64,000 nt of DNA from Hawksworthiomyces lignivorus (Eukaryota > Ascomycota > Sordariomycetes > Ophiostomatales > Ophiostomataceae). Each line of letters begins with the position of its first letter. Position 1 is the first letter of the stretch. A program made the position numbers and the translations under genes. The stretch lies in assembly GCA_002917075.1 (NCBI GenBank), contig NTMA01000067.1, positions 62,001-126,000 of the forward strand. The letters are read 5' to 3'. Under the pieces are notes generated by a model that saw nothing but the letters and a program-made list of their open reading frames with translations, did not search any database and was not told the origin of the DNA. This document shows positions 1 to 11,495 of the stretch, piece by piece.

Positions 1-1099
1 TATGTGATATCACCCTTCCGAACCATTTCGTGGGCAGAACCAGGCTCACAAAATTCTAGAGCGTCCAGCAGAATCAGCTCATTAGTCGAGAAGCAGTCAT
101 GTAATTCACAGACTCTTATCTCTCCAGGCGTGACGCCAGCCTCTTTCAAGGCAGCGCGGGCTGCTCTTTGAGTCATATCATATCCGATAAGCTCAATGGA
201 ACTTGTTCCAAAAGCCAGTGGTGAATCAGTTAAGAATGCTTGTCCAGCCATCAGTATAGCCTGGTTTTTAAGATGGGGCCGGTTATCCAGGAACCGCTGC
301 GAAACAATAACTGCTGCCGCTGCACCATCGCTTGTTGGACTGCACTGCAATTTCGTCAATGGATAGTATATGACAGGTGAGTCCTCAATCTGCTTTAGAG
401 TGTAGTTTTGGTTGAACTGAGCATATGGATTCCTTTGAGAATGTTCATGGGAAATGCGACCGATTTCGGCAAAATCTGATGCCTTTGCACCATACCTAGA
501 GAAGTGTAAGTTAGCGTCTCTTTCTTCTGTTGTATAAGGCGAAGACACAATTTTCTTCGGTTTAAGTATGGAAGATGACAGAACTTCAGGTGTTCTCACT
601 TTTCCATGTACTCTCGACCGGCGTTTCCAAAGTACTGTGCTGTCAACGGTGAATTCTTGTCTATGTCGGCCAGCTCTCCCATCTTAGCGGCAAAACGGCC
701 ACTTGAACTAGGGCGGTCATCCCAGACGCTTTTGAGACTTCCTGGCTTCATCTTTTCAAAACCGACGACCAAAACACAATCAGCTACCCCACTTCGAACA
801 AGGTTTCTAGCGATATATAAACCGACGGAACCCGTAGCGCAGGCGTTAAAGGTGTTGATGATAGGGATAGTTGACATCCCAAACTGATAGAAGACGCGCT
901 GCCCCGATGTCGAATCGCCATATGCAAAACAAGCAACACCGTGCTGAACTTCGTCGTAATTGATCTGGGCGTCCAACATGGCCTTGATACCTGCCTCATA
1001 GCCCATTTCAGGGTACTCTCGCAAGCCACGAGGTTTGATGAATTTGGTCATGCCAACCCCCAGCACGTAGGCCGAGGGTTTAGTATCTGCTGCAGCCAT
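1..1099 (-). CDS. SCPx-type 3-ketoacyl-CoA thiolase, 3' end outside window
   Basis: This looks like the thiolase domain of sterol carrier protein x, which splits 3-ketoacyl-CoAs, including 2-methyl-branched ones, in the peroxisome. Exon 1 (1099-600) reads ATG AAA-free from MAAADTKPS and holds the nucleophile Cys87 in the motif NACATGS. The donor is at 599 and the acceptor ends at 496, so the frame continues as MEK-YGAK. Exon 2 (495 to the window edge) has the family motifs CSPTSDGAAAA and HDCFSTNE, the latter with a catalytic His. The last conserved block (GxGxGHPxGATG type) and the C-terminus lie beyond base 1, so any SCP2 domain or targeting signal cannot be seen. It is divergent from the CoA ligase across 1.4 kb with several CCTCGG sites. 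An acetyl-CoA C-acetyltransferase of another class is unlikely given the SCPx-specific CSPTSDG block. Confidence 0.93.
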
Positions 1100-1349
1100 T
1101 GCGATAAACTTTAGGAATAGAACTGCGATGACAAGATGTCGTGTCTAAACTATAATATTCACTTCGAGTTCATATGAAGCTTGATCAAAATCGATTTAAT
1201 TGCGTGAGCAACTCTGTGATAGAAGGAAACCTGAGATTCAAAGACATACCACGACTTATACTAAAGCAAATTATTGATTACTATATAGGTACTTTGATGT
1301 TCTTTCTACCGTTTTATCGGTGGTCGGCTCTACTGCTTGGGCCGCGGAC

Positions 1350-2329
1350 CCGAGGTTCTAGAGGCAAATAGCAAGCCGGCTGCAACCTCTTAAGCAGCCA
1401 GGGTTGTAGAGCACCATAGTTAAGATCGGCGACACACTACTCATCGAGCTAGTAGCTTCCCCTTCAATCATATGGAGGCATATGATAATTAGAGCGCAAA
1501 AAATCGTACTACGGCTACCCAAGTTATGAAGTCCAAACTTGCCAGAAATCTACTGGTGGGGTTTGAAACTAAAAATCCTGTGTGGCAAGAGTATGCATCT
1601 CCCAGAAAGCTTCGCATAATCTAATGAAGTCCACAATGAATGTGAAGATCGAATGCGAATTACAAATTCTATGGTCCCAGCTACTGGCCCGACCGCACAT
1701 CATAAAGACAGCTTTTATCTCCGACGGCCCGAAGACTAGCTTGTAAATATAAGCCTTTGTCGAATTACGAGGTCTCAAGTCCTCGGGCCTCGGACTAGCT
1801 GTATATTCGTGTTTGTTGCGGTGTATAGCCGAAAAGCTAGTTAGCTAATGAGTATTAAATGAGATGAATAAGAGTTTGTATTTTCAGATGTTACAAGAGC
1901 TAGGTAAACAGCGTTGGATTCTTGGAAGTCCTTGGGTTTTATGTTGCAACTGTGTGATTCCATAACTGTAAGCGACATAAATTAGGCTGGACTTCGCGAT
2001 GAAGGTGAAATTTTATTATATCCTCAATGTAGGCTTGGGATAACAATTGGCAGAATTGAATTCTAGACCCACCGGACGCATCGTTGATTTTGCAGCTGAA
2101 AGATAGTGATAATAGCTTTCGCAGTACTGTAATCACCGCATATATCGATAAAACTAACCCCGGGGCTGTGCTGAGCTTTAAATTAAGCTACCCTGCAATT
2201 ATGACAATGAATGCCCTTTAACCAGATATGAAATGAGATAACTATAATTACCCTTGAAGTCCCACAATGATGCATTTACTAGTTTGGATTTAATAGTAGT
2301 AATGTGCGATTAAATCAACTTTGCCTCGG
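1350..2329. promoter_or_regulatory. Divergent thiolase/ligase promoter with four CCTCGG-type sites
   Basis: The 1.43 kb between the two divergent genes has no credible coding sequence. It carries CCGAGG at 1350 and CCTCGG at 1781, 1788 and 2324. The site at 1350 lies 251 bases from the thiolase start and the one at 2324 lies 209 bases before the ligase start. In Aspergillus nidulans this hexamer is the core recognised by the fatty-acid regulators FarA and FarB; binding here is inferred only from the motif. Confidence 0.5.
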
Positions 2330-2532
2330 ATATTGCAACACGGATGTTTTCCTCTTGATGGTGTTATACAGCATTTAATATCGCATATACACACCTACGA
2401 GACCGGTAGTATTCGATAAAATCATTGACTTTGATAATTGAGTGATCTGAATAAATTTTCACACCAAAATAAATAAGACATATCCAGATTAGAGAACTCG
2501 TCTTCTTCAACTCATCAGAGTTAACTCCCAAC

Positions 2533-4535
2533 ATGCTGGTGCGATCTAACTTCCCGGATATTGAATGTGAGTAACTCTCCTGCATTTTTGGAAAGCCTTA
2601 AGAAATTCAAAGAGTTACCCTAAGAGTATTTGGCTGATTCAATTAACTTCAGATCCGACGCATCTAACTGTTTGGGAATGGGCGTTTGAGGATCCCAAAT
2701 GGTCCCAGCTACATAATGTACCTCGCCACCAAATCAGCGGCTATGAGAATGCCACCACATCAGAACGGCTCGATTTCTATCAAGTCAAGGAGCATGCCAC
2801 AAATTTATGCACGGCACTAGTGAACAACTATGGCCTCCGTAAGGAAGACACGGTTTCCATATTCAGTCACAGCTCAATTTGGTATCCAGTCGCAATGTTT
2901 GGCGTCTTAAGAGCAGGTACGCCTGGTTTCTTGTGCCTCCATGGATGGAATCGGGCTGACTTTAGGATATCTCAGGTGGGAGAGTAAATGGCGCATCCCC
3001 AGCTTATGGGGAAGCTGAGATGGCAAGCGCACTCAAAACAGCAAAAGCCAAATTTATCATGACAGTACCGAATTCTATCAAGATCGCTCTTGCAGCTGCA
3101 AAAGCATGTGGTATACCCAAAGAACGGATATTTTTGCTCGAAGGAGAATCAGAAGGCTTTGTCACGCTCACGGAGTTACTACAGATCGGTCACAGCTGTG
3201 GCAAAGACAGACAGACTCCTGTGTTCCGCGTACCTCATGGAAAAACAAACGATATCTGCGGGTTTCTAACTTTTAGCAGTGGAACAACTGGACTCCCTAA
3301 AGCTGTAAGCATCACACTAACATGCTAGATGATATTCCTTTTCATAAGATGGCATCTTTGATATTGAAAGAAAAGGAACTAATGCATCACAATCATAGGT
3401 CATGCTCTCTCATAGGAATGTAATTGCGCAGTGTATTCAGCTCAAGGGTGTTGCATTGCCTCAAAAGAAACGCCAGCTGGCCTGTCTACCTTTGTTTCAT
3501 AGTGAGTAACGGGGAGAAATATTCCCTTTTCTATAATATCCAATGTAAGAACGAAATTCGATGATTCTAACTCCGTAATCGACAGTCAGTGGACTAGTAC
3601 GGTTTCTTATGTGGCCTGTTGCTAGTAACGACGAATGCATTATGCTCCCTCAATTCACCATGGAATCATTCCTTGAGGCAATTGCAAAATATCAAATCAC
3701 AGATCTTACCCTAGTCCCTTCCATTGTTATACGGTTAATAAGAGATCCTATCGTTAAAAAATATGATCTATCGAGTGTAAGGCGCATCGCATGCGGCGCT
3801 GCGCCGCTGGGAATTGAAGTCCTCGATTTGCTCCAAAAGAAGATGCCTTGGACAGGCTTCCGACAGAGTTACGGTATGACGGAGTCTTGCTGCTGTCTCT
3901 CTACACATCCACCCGAGTACTACGATTACAGATATGGGAATAATGGGGGCCTTCTCCTTGGATCTACCGCTGTGAAGATTGTGGACGTTGGAACGGGCAA
4001 AGAGCTTGGCGTCAACGAAACAGGCGAGATATACGCCAAAGGTCCACAGATTGCCATGGGATATCTTGCAAATCCGAAAGAAACAGCCCAGACATTTGGA
4101 ATCGACGGTTTTCTTCGCACGGGCGACGTCGGAAAGATTGACGAGCAAGGATTTATCTACATTGTGGACCGAATCAAGGAGATGATCAAGGTTAAGGGAC
4201 AACAAGTTGCCCCTGCTGACCTAGAGCATCTCCTAATAGGTCATTCTAGCGTTGTCGATTGTGCTGTAATCGGGATACCAGATGACTATAGCGCAGAGCG
4301 TCCCAAGGCATACGTCGTTTTGAAGCCAGGTTTGGAGCCTAGTGATGGCCTCGGCATAGAATTGATGGATTATGTCAAGGCAAGGCGTGTGAGATATAAG
4401 TGGGTGAAAGAGATCGAATTCATATCCGAGATCCCTAAAAACCCAAGTGGTAAAGTTTTACGGAGGGTGCTAAAGGCTAAGACTACTCCTGTGGGCTATG
4501 TTGTCAGAGATGATTCAATTCGGGCTAAAATGTAG
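2533..4535 (+). CDS. 4-coumarate-CoA ligase-like acyl-CoA synthetase, peroxisomal
   Basis: An ANL-superfamily enzyme that would activate a carboxylic acid to its CoA thioester with ATP. Five exons: 2533-2566, 2653-2916, 2976-3304, 3399-3501, 3586-4535, giving 559 residues. The AMP-binding loop reads SSGTTGLPKAVMLSH across intron 3, the A5 motif is YGMTESC, the A8 region is RTGDVGKID, and the catalytic lysine lies in PKNPSGKVLRR near the C-terminus. The last three residues are AKM, a usable PTS1, so a peroxisomal location is likely. The start is the first ATG in frame with the GGRVNGASPAY block after splicing. The acid substrate cannot be predicted, but it heads the beta-oxidation genes of the cluster and is divergent from the thiolase. 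Confidence 0.93.
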
Positions 4536-4813
4536 AGCTCATTACCACGTTGGGAACCAAAAATCTCACCCTAGTCATAGGTATCTTAACATTCAATTCC
4601 AACATTGCCATATCTTCTTTATCACCAAATGAAATTTTGACGTTAACCGCATGCGTCCAATATAACCCTATAATCAACCCGTCGTTTGTCCTCGACAGTC
4701 GGTGATTCGCACAATTTCCGAAATCTTTTATCAAGCTTTTTTTTCTTACAGGTGTGTTGTTACTAAACGTTCTGAATGGGTTAGAACAAAGAAATTAGGT
4801 CCCAAATAGATCC

Positions 4814-4835
4814 CCGAGGTGTACAGACGCCTCGG
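4814..4835. promoter_or_regulatory. Paired inverted CCGAGG/CCTCGG upstream of SDR 1
   Basis: CCGAGG at 4814 and CCTCGG at 4830 face each other 10 bases apart, 189 and 173 bases before the SDR start at 5003. The pair forms an inverted repeat suited to a dimeric Zn2Cys6 protein. Confidence 0.5.
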
Positions 4836-5002
4836 TAACATGTAGTCACCGAAGATGATGAAACTTGGGCCTTGAGCTGTGCCACTAAGTTTATTTAGAT
4901 GTAAATTAACCACTCCATAAATGCAGCTATTATTCCCATGGTGATTGATTTTGTAACAATTCTTTCCTCTGGCTACTTCTTTCAAAAAAAGCAATTTTCG
5001 AG

Positions 5003-6172
5003 ATGTCCTTTACAGGAGAAACTGCTTACATTACAGGTGAGATCGCCAACTTAAAGGCCATCTTAATAGCAAACTACTTTATAACTCTTTTAATTGCTTA
5101 GGTGGCGCTAGCGGAATTGCCCGCTCACTGGCCTTTGATATTGTTCGAAAAGGGTAACGATGGCATCGCCATTATGCAACAATTCAATTTCAATAAAAAG
5201 ACTATGTGCTGACATTGGATTTTTCGTAGCGCGAAGGTCTTCATTGCGGATCGTAATCTAGAAGGCGCTAAGAGAGTTGCCGAGGAGCTCAATGCCCTTG
5301 TGGAGAATGAAGTCGCTTGGCCAGTTCAAGTAGACGTGGCAGACTGGGAGTCGCAGAGAAAAGGATTCGAGGCGGCAGTAACAAAACTCGGACACATTGA
5401 CTATGTATTCCCAATCGCTGGTATTTCCGAGTTGCCATGGCTCACAAAGGAAGAACCAACAGCGACGACATTTGTGAAGCCAAATATGGCTGTTTTCGAA
5501 GTTAACGCATATGGACCACTGTACACTTCAGCTCTAGCCATCCAACAGTTCCGCCGTCAGAAATTGAACAAATATGGCTACCGAGGGAAGGGTAAGTTAT
5601 ACGCAAACATAGAATTTTGCTCTGAATATCAAAATAAATTTAATATATCTAATACATCTTCAAACATGCAGTTGTCATAGTGTCCTCGGCATGTGGTTTC
5701 TATTACATTCCGACGCTGCCTATCTACACAGCCTCCAAGCAGTGAGTTATTCCTCAAGTGTTTTATAAGAATTTTGCTTTTGATGTAGCAAGGCTATGAT
5801 ATATTAATTCGCATTGTCAGTGGCATGGTCGGCTTCGTTCGTGCGTTTGGGAAATATTTACCACAAGAGAACATTACGCTAAATACGTTATGCCCTAATA
5901 TCGTCGAAACTGGTATTTCGACCGGAGAATTTTATGATAAGGCAAGAGGAAAAGGATTGCTGATTTCTTTAGAATCTCTGTGTGAGGCATTTGAAAGTCT
6001 AATGGGCGCAAGCGATACTTCTGGTGCTGCAATTGAAGTCTTGCCCGGCAATGATGGATTTAGAATTAAGGAGGCTCCTCAGTTCACCAATGACTTTGCT
6101 AGGAAGAGCATAGAGATGGCCACAGCTCCGGATCATAGGGCATGGCAATTCCACGCTCCTATAATGGAATAG
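5003..6172 (+). CDS. Classical short-chain dehydrogenase/reductase 1
   Basis: An NAD(P)-dependent alcohol/ketone oxidoreductase of the classical SDR family. Exons 5003-5036, 5102-5153, 5230-5591, 5672-5741 and 5821-6172 give 289 residues. The Rossmann loop is TGGASGIA near residue 11, with Ala where the family usually has the last Gly. An Asp at the end of beta-2 (FIADRN) favours NAD(H). The NAG motif is replaced by IAG, and the catalytic Tyr and Lys sit in IYTASK. A second gene at 33489-34617 has the same exon pattern and is a clear paralogue. The substrate is unknown; oxidation of a ring or side-chain hydroxyl before the BVMO step is a reasonable guess. No targeting signal is visible. Confidence 0.9.
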
Positions 6173-6548
6173 GATATGAGTATATACGTCAGCACCCATT
6201 AGACAAGCAGCAAATTCTAACAATCAACCGAAAACGTCTAGACACTGCGCTATAAATAACTTGATTATATATTTCTTTCTCTTTTATATTTACAGTCGTT
6301 TAAGTGGATTTTCGGCGTTGAACCTTGAATCAGACGATACACGAGGAATGGTATCACTACATCAGTTAATGAGGTCCTCATTATATCTCTATTTTAGGCT
6401 CGAGTCTAAGGTTGAATTATACGTCAATTGAAGAGTCAAAGTACATTCAATATAATGATTTATTCTTCTATTACTGTCTGTAACAATAAATAATACTGTA
6501 GTGAATCCTCAAAAGGAATCACTTGCAAGCAGGGGCTTAGTTGACGTT
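6173..6548. other. Convergent intergenic stretch
   Basis: AT-rich spacer between the 3' ends of SDR 1 and the first esterase. I see no gene, repeat or CCTCGG site in it. Confidence 0.6.
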
Positions 6549-7499
6549 CTAAAGAGTGGTGATAGCCCTGAGCCTATTTTCGAAAGCCTGTTTCACCACG
6601 TGGGATTCCGGAGACCACCGCTGAAATGCATGAATCACACCAGGGTATATGTGGAGTTCTGTTTGTATGCCAGACATAAGGAACTTATTGGCATAGGAAA
6701 GGTCCTCATGCAGAAACAAATCTAACTGGCCGACATCCATATATAGTTCTGGAAGGCCATTGACATCGGTAACCCGAGCCGGCGAGGCACATGGCGGTAC
6801 GTTTTCTGTACCATAAGAATCTCCGAGATATGCTTGCCAACCCGTAAGAACGTCGTTGGTACTAAAAATGGCCAAGCCATCCGAATGATCGGTTGTTGTC
6901 CTGTCGTCCAGCATGGGGTAGATCAGGATCTGTTTTGCTAATGGAGGCGATAAGTTACGTTCGCGTGTCATCAGTGCCAATCCTGCAGCAAGACCGCCAC
7001 CGGCACTTTCTCCCATAACGGCAATCCGCCCTAAGTCGATGCCCAAGATATCTGCATGAGAATGTAGATATTGCAATGCACTCCAGCAGTCTTCCACAGG
7101 TGTTGGATATGGGTTTTCTGGTGCCCATCGATAATCGACGGAAAAAAAGGGCACACTGGACTCTCGGACGAAAGATGTCAGCGAGGCTAAGACATTGAGT
7201 GCTTTAACAGATATGAATCCCCCGCCATGGATATGCAGGACAGCCGCTGTACGCTTGCCAGGTTGAAGCTTGGACGATTTAAGTGAGAGATGAAAGATTC
7301 CAACTTTATATCCGTCAGTGGTGAGAGCTTCGTGAACCTGCAAGTCAATGTCATCGGGGACTGTAAATGTGTATCGTGTAAACAAGGCCTCGAACCTGCT
7401 CCTTCTTGTCTCCACATCTCCTACTGGTATTACTTCGGCTTGTGCTTCTAAGCTGGACCCTGCCAGAGCGCGCCATTCGGGATCATAATATAACGGCAT
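6549..7499 (-). CDS. HSL-type alpha/beta hydrolase 1 (esterase/lactonase)
   Basis: An Abhydrolase_3 (hormone-sensitive-lipase type) serine hydrolase that would cleave an ester or lactone. The open frame begins at 7523, but the paralogue at 15735-16706 starts MSLQYDPD, which aligns with the internal MPLYYDPE. I therefore place the start at 7499, giving 316 residues and no intron. In the longer numbering the oxyanion motif HGGG is at 99-102, the nucleophile Ser173 is in GESAG, the acid is Asp268 and the base is His298. There is no signal peptide and no clear PTS1. It lies near the BVMO, whose lactone or ester product it could open; the alternative is a general carboxylesterase. Confidence 0.9.
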   Translation of the reverse strand: MPLYYDPEWRALAGSSLEAQAEVIPVGDVETRRSRFEALFTRYTFTVPDDIDLQVHEALTTDGYKVGIFHLSLKSSKLQPGKRTAAVLHIHGGGFISVKALNVLASLTSFVRESSVPFFSVDYRWAPENPYPTPVEDCWSALQYLHSHADILGIDLGRIAVMGESAGGGLAAGLALMTRERNLSPPLAKQILIYPMLDDRTTTDHSDGLAIFSTNDVLTGWQAYLGDSYGTENVPPCASPARVTDVNGLPELYMDVGQLDLFLHEDLSYANKFLMSGIQTELHIYPGVIHAFQRWSPESHVVKQAFENRLRAITTL

Positions 7500-8225
7500 T
7501 GTGCGAAGTGTGTCTTCTCTCACAATACGGGAAGCTTATTATATCGACGTAATTTAAGCTATAAGGGTTAATAAATAAATGTAGACAAGATGATATGTTC
7601 ATGACATATACACAATCAGCTCAAGAAAAAAGTATGCTCTAACACTCATCTAATATTATACTCCGAATAATACCCGAGGCCCGAGTTTCTCGTTCTCGGT
7701 AATGTCGTTCGAGACTGAAGAACTTATTTCTGTCGACTGCTTCCGCAAACTGTCACTGATTCAGAAGAAGAATAAAAATTTTGTGTGAAAGTAGTAGCAT
7801 AACGAGCTTCAAAATTTTTTATGCAGTTTTCGTTTGAAAGGTTGCCCATCCAAAAGACCTCTTTATTGTGGCGAATTGATGTAGCCGAGACTAGTGTATC
7901 AACTCGATCGCCCCAGATCTAAGGCCCCAAACCAAGAAGGCCGTAAACAGACTCTTTTATTTCTGATTTTATTCATTCATTTATTTATTTATTTTGATAG
8001 AGAAAATAGAAAAAGGCTAAATTTAAGAACATCAATTCCAGAGTTCAAGTCAAACCTCAGCTCCGGACAAGTACCATAGTGACCCTATAATATTTACGAA
8101 ATCATAGAGAATAGTAAATTCTTCAGCATTTTGAAATCCATGGATCAAAGTTAATTAATCCTGCACGTACTTTACATAGAATACACCCCCCGAAAAGTAA
8201 GCTGACGCCGTGATTCAGCCTACAC
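7500..8225. other. Gap upstream of hydrolase 1 with one CCGAGG
   Basis: No gene seen. It contains CCGAGG at 7674, 175 bases before the preferred start of hydrolase 1, and a low-complexity (ATTT)n run near 7970-7995. Confidence 0.5.
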
Positions 8226-9590
8226 CTATAACTTGACCTCTGTTTGCGTCTTCCTCATTGGCTTCTCACCGGTTGTTTTGTAACCAAACAGATAAGCAGC
8301 AACTTTTCGAATTTGCACTTCTTCACTGCCTTCAGTAATGCGGTATCGCCTAAAATGACGCCATATATGTTCAAAGGGATAGTTCCTTGAGTAGCCATCT
8401 CCGCCATGAATCTGTATAGCTCGGTCGGCCGACTGACAGGCTAGACGAGCGGCATAGTAGTTGCACATTCCTATTTTGTGACCAAGTCGCTTTTCAATAG
8501 CAACCCATGGAGCTGTACCGGCAGCTTTAGCCTCCGCGTCAACTTGATCCATTTCTGTAGCAGTTCGGAGGATAAGCAACCTTAGCATCTCCACTTGCGT
8601 GGAGAGCTCAACAAGTGGCCACTGGATGGCTTGATTCTTGGATAGAGGCTTTCCGAACACTTTGCGCCTGTTAGCGTACTCAACGCTTCGATCAATGCAG
8701 TACCTCGCTGCACCACAGCTTGCAGCCGCTTGCCGAATTCTGTTCTCATGAGTGAAAGATTGTGCGATGGCAAGGCCATTGTCAATGGGACCCAGGACAC
8801 TCGATGCAGGTACCTGAACGTGATTGAGCAAGACCGTTGCGTGGTCTGTAGGCATATTCAACGTCCACTCGTAAGACGTCACTTCTATTCCAGGTGTATC
8901 CCGTGGCACAAGAAAGGCAGTAATTCCCTTGGCATCACCTGCTTTGCCAGATGTCCGAGCAAACACTGTTAGGTATTTGGCATGATGCATCCCTGATTGC
9001 CATTTCTTGTTGCCATTAATCTCGTATCCAGGCTCACCGGAGGGAAGAGTAATAGGTCGTGCGGTTGTGTCCATGTGGGTGGCATCAGAGCCGTGATGGA
9101 TTTCGGTTAGTCCAAAGGTGGCTTTCACGTCTCCACGAATTGCAGCAGGTATAAGCGTGTCTTTCTGCTCTTGCGTGCCATAATGATAAATTAAGATGAT
9201 GAATGGGATGTTCCCCACGACACTGTGTTCGCTTTGAAGGTCGTTGGCTAGACTAACACCCCCCCCGTAAACAGGATGGGAAGTAAGGTGATATCGGACT
9301 GCGCACATGTGCAAGTTTAACGAAGTGCTCCCCGACCCACCATACTCCCTCGGAACTGCGAAGCGATAGAAGCCTGCCTCATCAGCAAGATTCTTCGTCT
9401 TTCGAAGCAAAGCCTCCCAGTCTTTCGCTGGCAGGCCGTTATTGTCCCATTGTGTCCGTGATGATTCGCGGCGATAGTCAAAAAATCGATTGTTATCATC
9501 AGTATTTTGCAGGGGCAGAATTGTCTCGTGTATGAAGGTGTCGATTCGTGACAAGAAGTTTTGCACTTCCGTAGGTAGCTCGAAGTTCAT
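8226..9590 (-). CDS. Acyl-CoA dehydrogenase 1 (ACAD10/11-like partner)
   Basis: A 454-residue, intron-free FAD-dependent acyl-CoA dehydrogenase. It shows the flavin/substrate block FGLTEIHHGSD, the RRKVFGKPL segment, and the C-terminal IHGGDGYSRNYP and ITEGSEEVQ blocks. There is no mitochondrial presequence; the last residues are VKL, which is close to but not a standard PTS1. The gene is divergent from an APH-fold kinase across 454 bases. In animals the kinase and dehydrogenase are fused as ACAD10/ACAD11, which degrade 4-hydroxy acids by phosphorylation and elimination, and bacterial LvaA/LvaC do the same for 4-hydroxyvaleryl-CoA. The shared promoter therefore hints at the same pair of steps here. 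A plain beta-oxidation dehydrogenase is the alternative. Confidence 0.92.
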   Translation of the reverse strand: MNFELPTEVQNFLSRIDTFIHETILPLQNTDDNNRFFDYRRESSRTQWDNNGLPAKDWEALLRKTKNLADEAGFYRFAVPREYGGSGSTSLNLHMCAVRYHLTSHPVYGGGVSLANDLQSEHSVVGNIPFIILIYHYGTQEQKDTLIPAAIRGDVKATFGLTEIHHGSDATHMDTTARPITLPSGEPGYEINGNKKWQSGMHHAKYLTVFARTSGKAGDAKGITAFLVPRDTPGIEVTSYEWTLNMPTDHATVLLNHVQVPASSVLGPIDNGLAIAQSFTHENRIRQAAASCGAARYCIDRSVEYANRRKVFGKPLSKNQAIQWPLVELSTQVEMLRLLILRTATEMDQVDAEAKAAGTAPWVAIEKRLGHKIGMCNYYAARLACQSADRAIQIHGGDGYSRNYPFEHIWRHFRRYRITEGSEEVQIRKVAAYLFGYKTTGEKPMRKTQTEVKL

Positions 9591-9790
9591 GATGGTGGTG
9601 AAATCCGAGACTCTTCTTTTTCTAGCTCAACCAAGGTCATGAAGTAAGGCTCATAAGATGCGTGCCTGGGATTGAAAAATCAAAGTATTTTGAAACTGTC
9701 TTAAGTAGTGTCTTTTAGAATATAAAGCTGCCTGTCCGGGAAATAATATTCTAGCTATAGTAACGATTGGATCATCTGGCAGTTAAATGA

Positions 9791-9796
9791 CCGAGG
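9791..9796. promoter_or_regulatory. CCGAGG in the bidirectional ACAD1/kinase promoter
   Basis: Single CCGAGG in the 454-base divergent promoter, 201 bases from the dehydrogenase start and 254 bases from the kinase start. One site may serve both genes. Confidence 0.5.
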
Positions 9797-10044
9797 GTTT
9801 TCGGCACTATCGGCAATTGACCAATAGGAGCCTCGTCCCATGACTACCTCTTCGGGGCGTGAATATGTGCTTCAACCATTTAAAATAGATCGTAAATATT
9901 GCAGTTGCAAAGTTTCAGCTCAGTTACTATCCTCTACATGGCATCTCACGGCAGCCCGGCATTGTGAGCTGCCTTCACGATCAAGCTATTTTTCTTGTAC
10001 CACAAGACGCTTCAGTCAAACACAAATATCAATTTTTATTAACA

Positions 10045-11495
10045 ATGACTCCCGCTGCCGCATTACCAGCATCCTCACAGCATGATCTTGATGATGGGGC
10101 ATTAGGGACATACCTTTACCAGTCGGGGAGTATGCCTAGCATCAAACTGCCGCTTATGACGACGAAGATCGGATACGGACAAAGCAACCCGACGTATTTT
10201 CTTGACGACGCATTGTAAGTGAGAGTCTTCAAATCGGCCAGGGAGATTCCCGATAAAATTTACATCTATGGTCGTTTTAGTGGCACACGTTATATATTGA
10301 GAAAGAAGCCACAAGGGCCAGCTATAAGCCCTGTAGCACATCAGATTGACCGAGAGTTTAAAGTTCTCAAAGCGCTCGGCTCAGTTGTCGGATTTCCTGT
10401 GCCTAAGGTATACGTTCTGTGCATGGATTGCTCCATTATAGGAACTCAATTTTACGTGAGTAATCCGCACTGAAACACCATAAATCTATATGAAACTCTT
10501 AGTGTTAAATCACATTGATAAATAGGTCATGGAATTTATTAAAGGTCGGATCGTCACCGACGTAGACATGCCAGAGCTCTCCCCAGGTGACAGGCGAAAA
10601 GCGTGAGTAATTTCTTTGATATTCTTTCACGTAATATGGCATTCACTTGCTTTCGCTAACAGCAACGTCCGTTATACAATCTAATTCTAGTTGGTTTTCC
10701 GCTGTTGACACCCTCGCGTGGCTGCATTCTTTAGACCCGAGTGCCATCGGACTAGAAAGTTACGGCAAAAAAAAGGGCTTCTATGCTCGCCATTGCAACA
10801 CTTGGAGCCGGATAGAGGCCCAGCAAGCTCAAGTTAAGGACACAAAAACCGGCACGACGCTTGGCCGTGCTCACGCGAAGTACGATGAAGTCATGAACTA
10901 TATCAGGGACAACCTTCCTGGAGAGCGCTCTTCAATCGTCCATGGCGATTTCAAGTTTGACAATTTGGTACATTATCCGGTGATAGATTCTTCGTCTCAA
11001 ATTGTGCATGTGCCTGACAGTGATAATATTTAGATCCTCCATCCTACCGAGCCGAGAGTCATCGCTGTACTTGATTGGGAGCTCTCAACAATTGGTCATC
11101 CTCTTATGGATGTTGTCTTTTTCACTAGCCCATTTTTCGACGACTACGTAAAAGTTGGCAGCCCGCTACAGCCTCAAAATAAATCCCCCTACAGGCCCGA
11201 AAATCGAAGTTCTAGCGGAATGCCTGCGCCAGAAGAGCTGCTAGATCGCTATTCAAAGAAAGTGGGCTTTGACCTTCGGAGAGACGGGGGAGGTAGAGAC
11301 TGGGAAATTGGGACTATTTTCCAATATATTAGAAGTGGTACAATAAGTCACGGAATCCAGGCACGAACGATCAGCGGCCAAGCAAGTAGTGAGTTCAGTC
11401 ATTTGTATTTTGCAAAGACAAGGACATCACTGGATGCGGCTGTCAAGCGGATGAAAAATCTAAAGGAGAAGGAAATGAGGGATGCTAAACTGTAG
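10045..11495 (+). CDS. APH-fold kinase, ACAD10/11 N-domain type, peroxisomal
   Basis: A phosphotransferase of the APH/choline-kinase fold. Exons 10045-10214, 10281-10455, 10526-10602, 10691-10967 and 11034-11495 give 386 residues. The N-lobe has GYGQSNPT and the ATP-binding Lys in RYILRKKP. The catalytic loop is HGDFKFDN (His225, Asp227, Asn232) and the metal-binding Asp247 is in LDWELSTIGHP, all matching the N-terminal domain of ACAD10/11. The last residues AKL are a standard PTS1, so it should act in the peroxisome. Together with the divergent dehydrogenase it may remove a hydroxyl group from a 4-hydroxyacyl-CoA. Antibiotic or choline phosphorylation is much less likely in this context. Confidence 0.92.
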
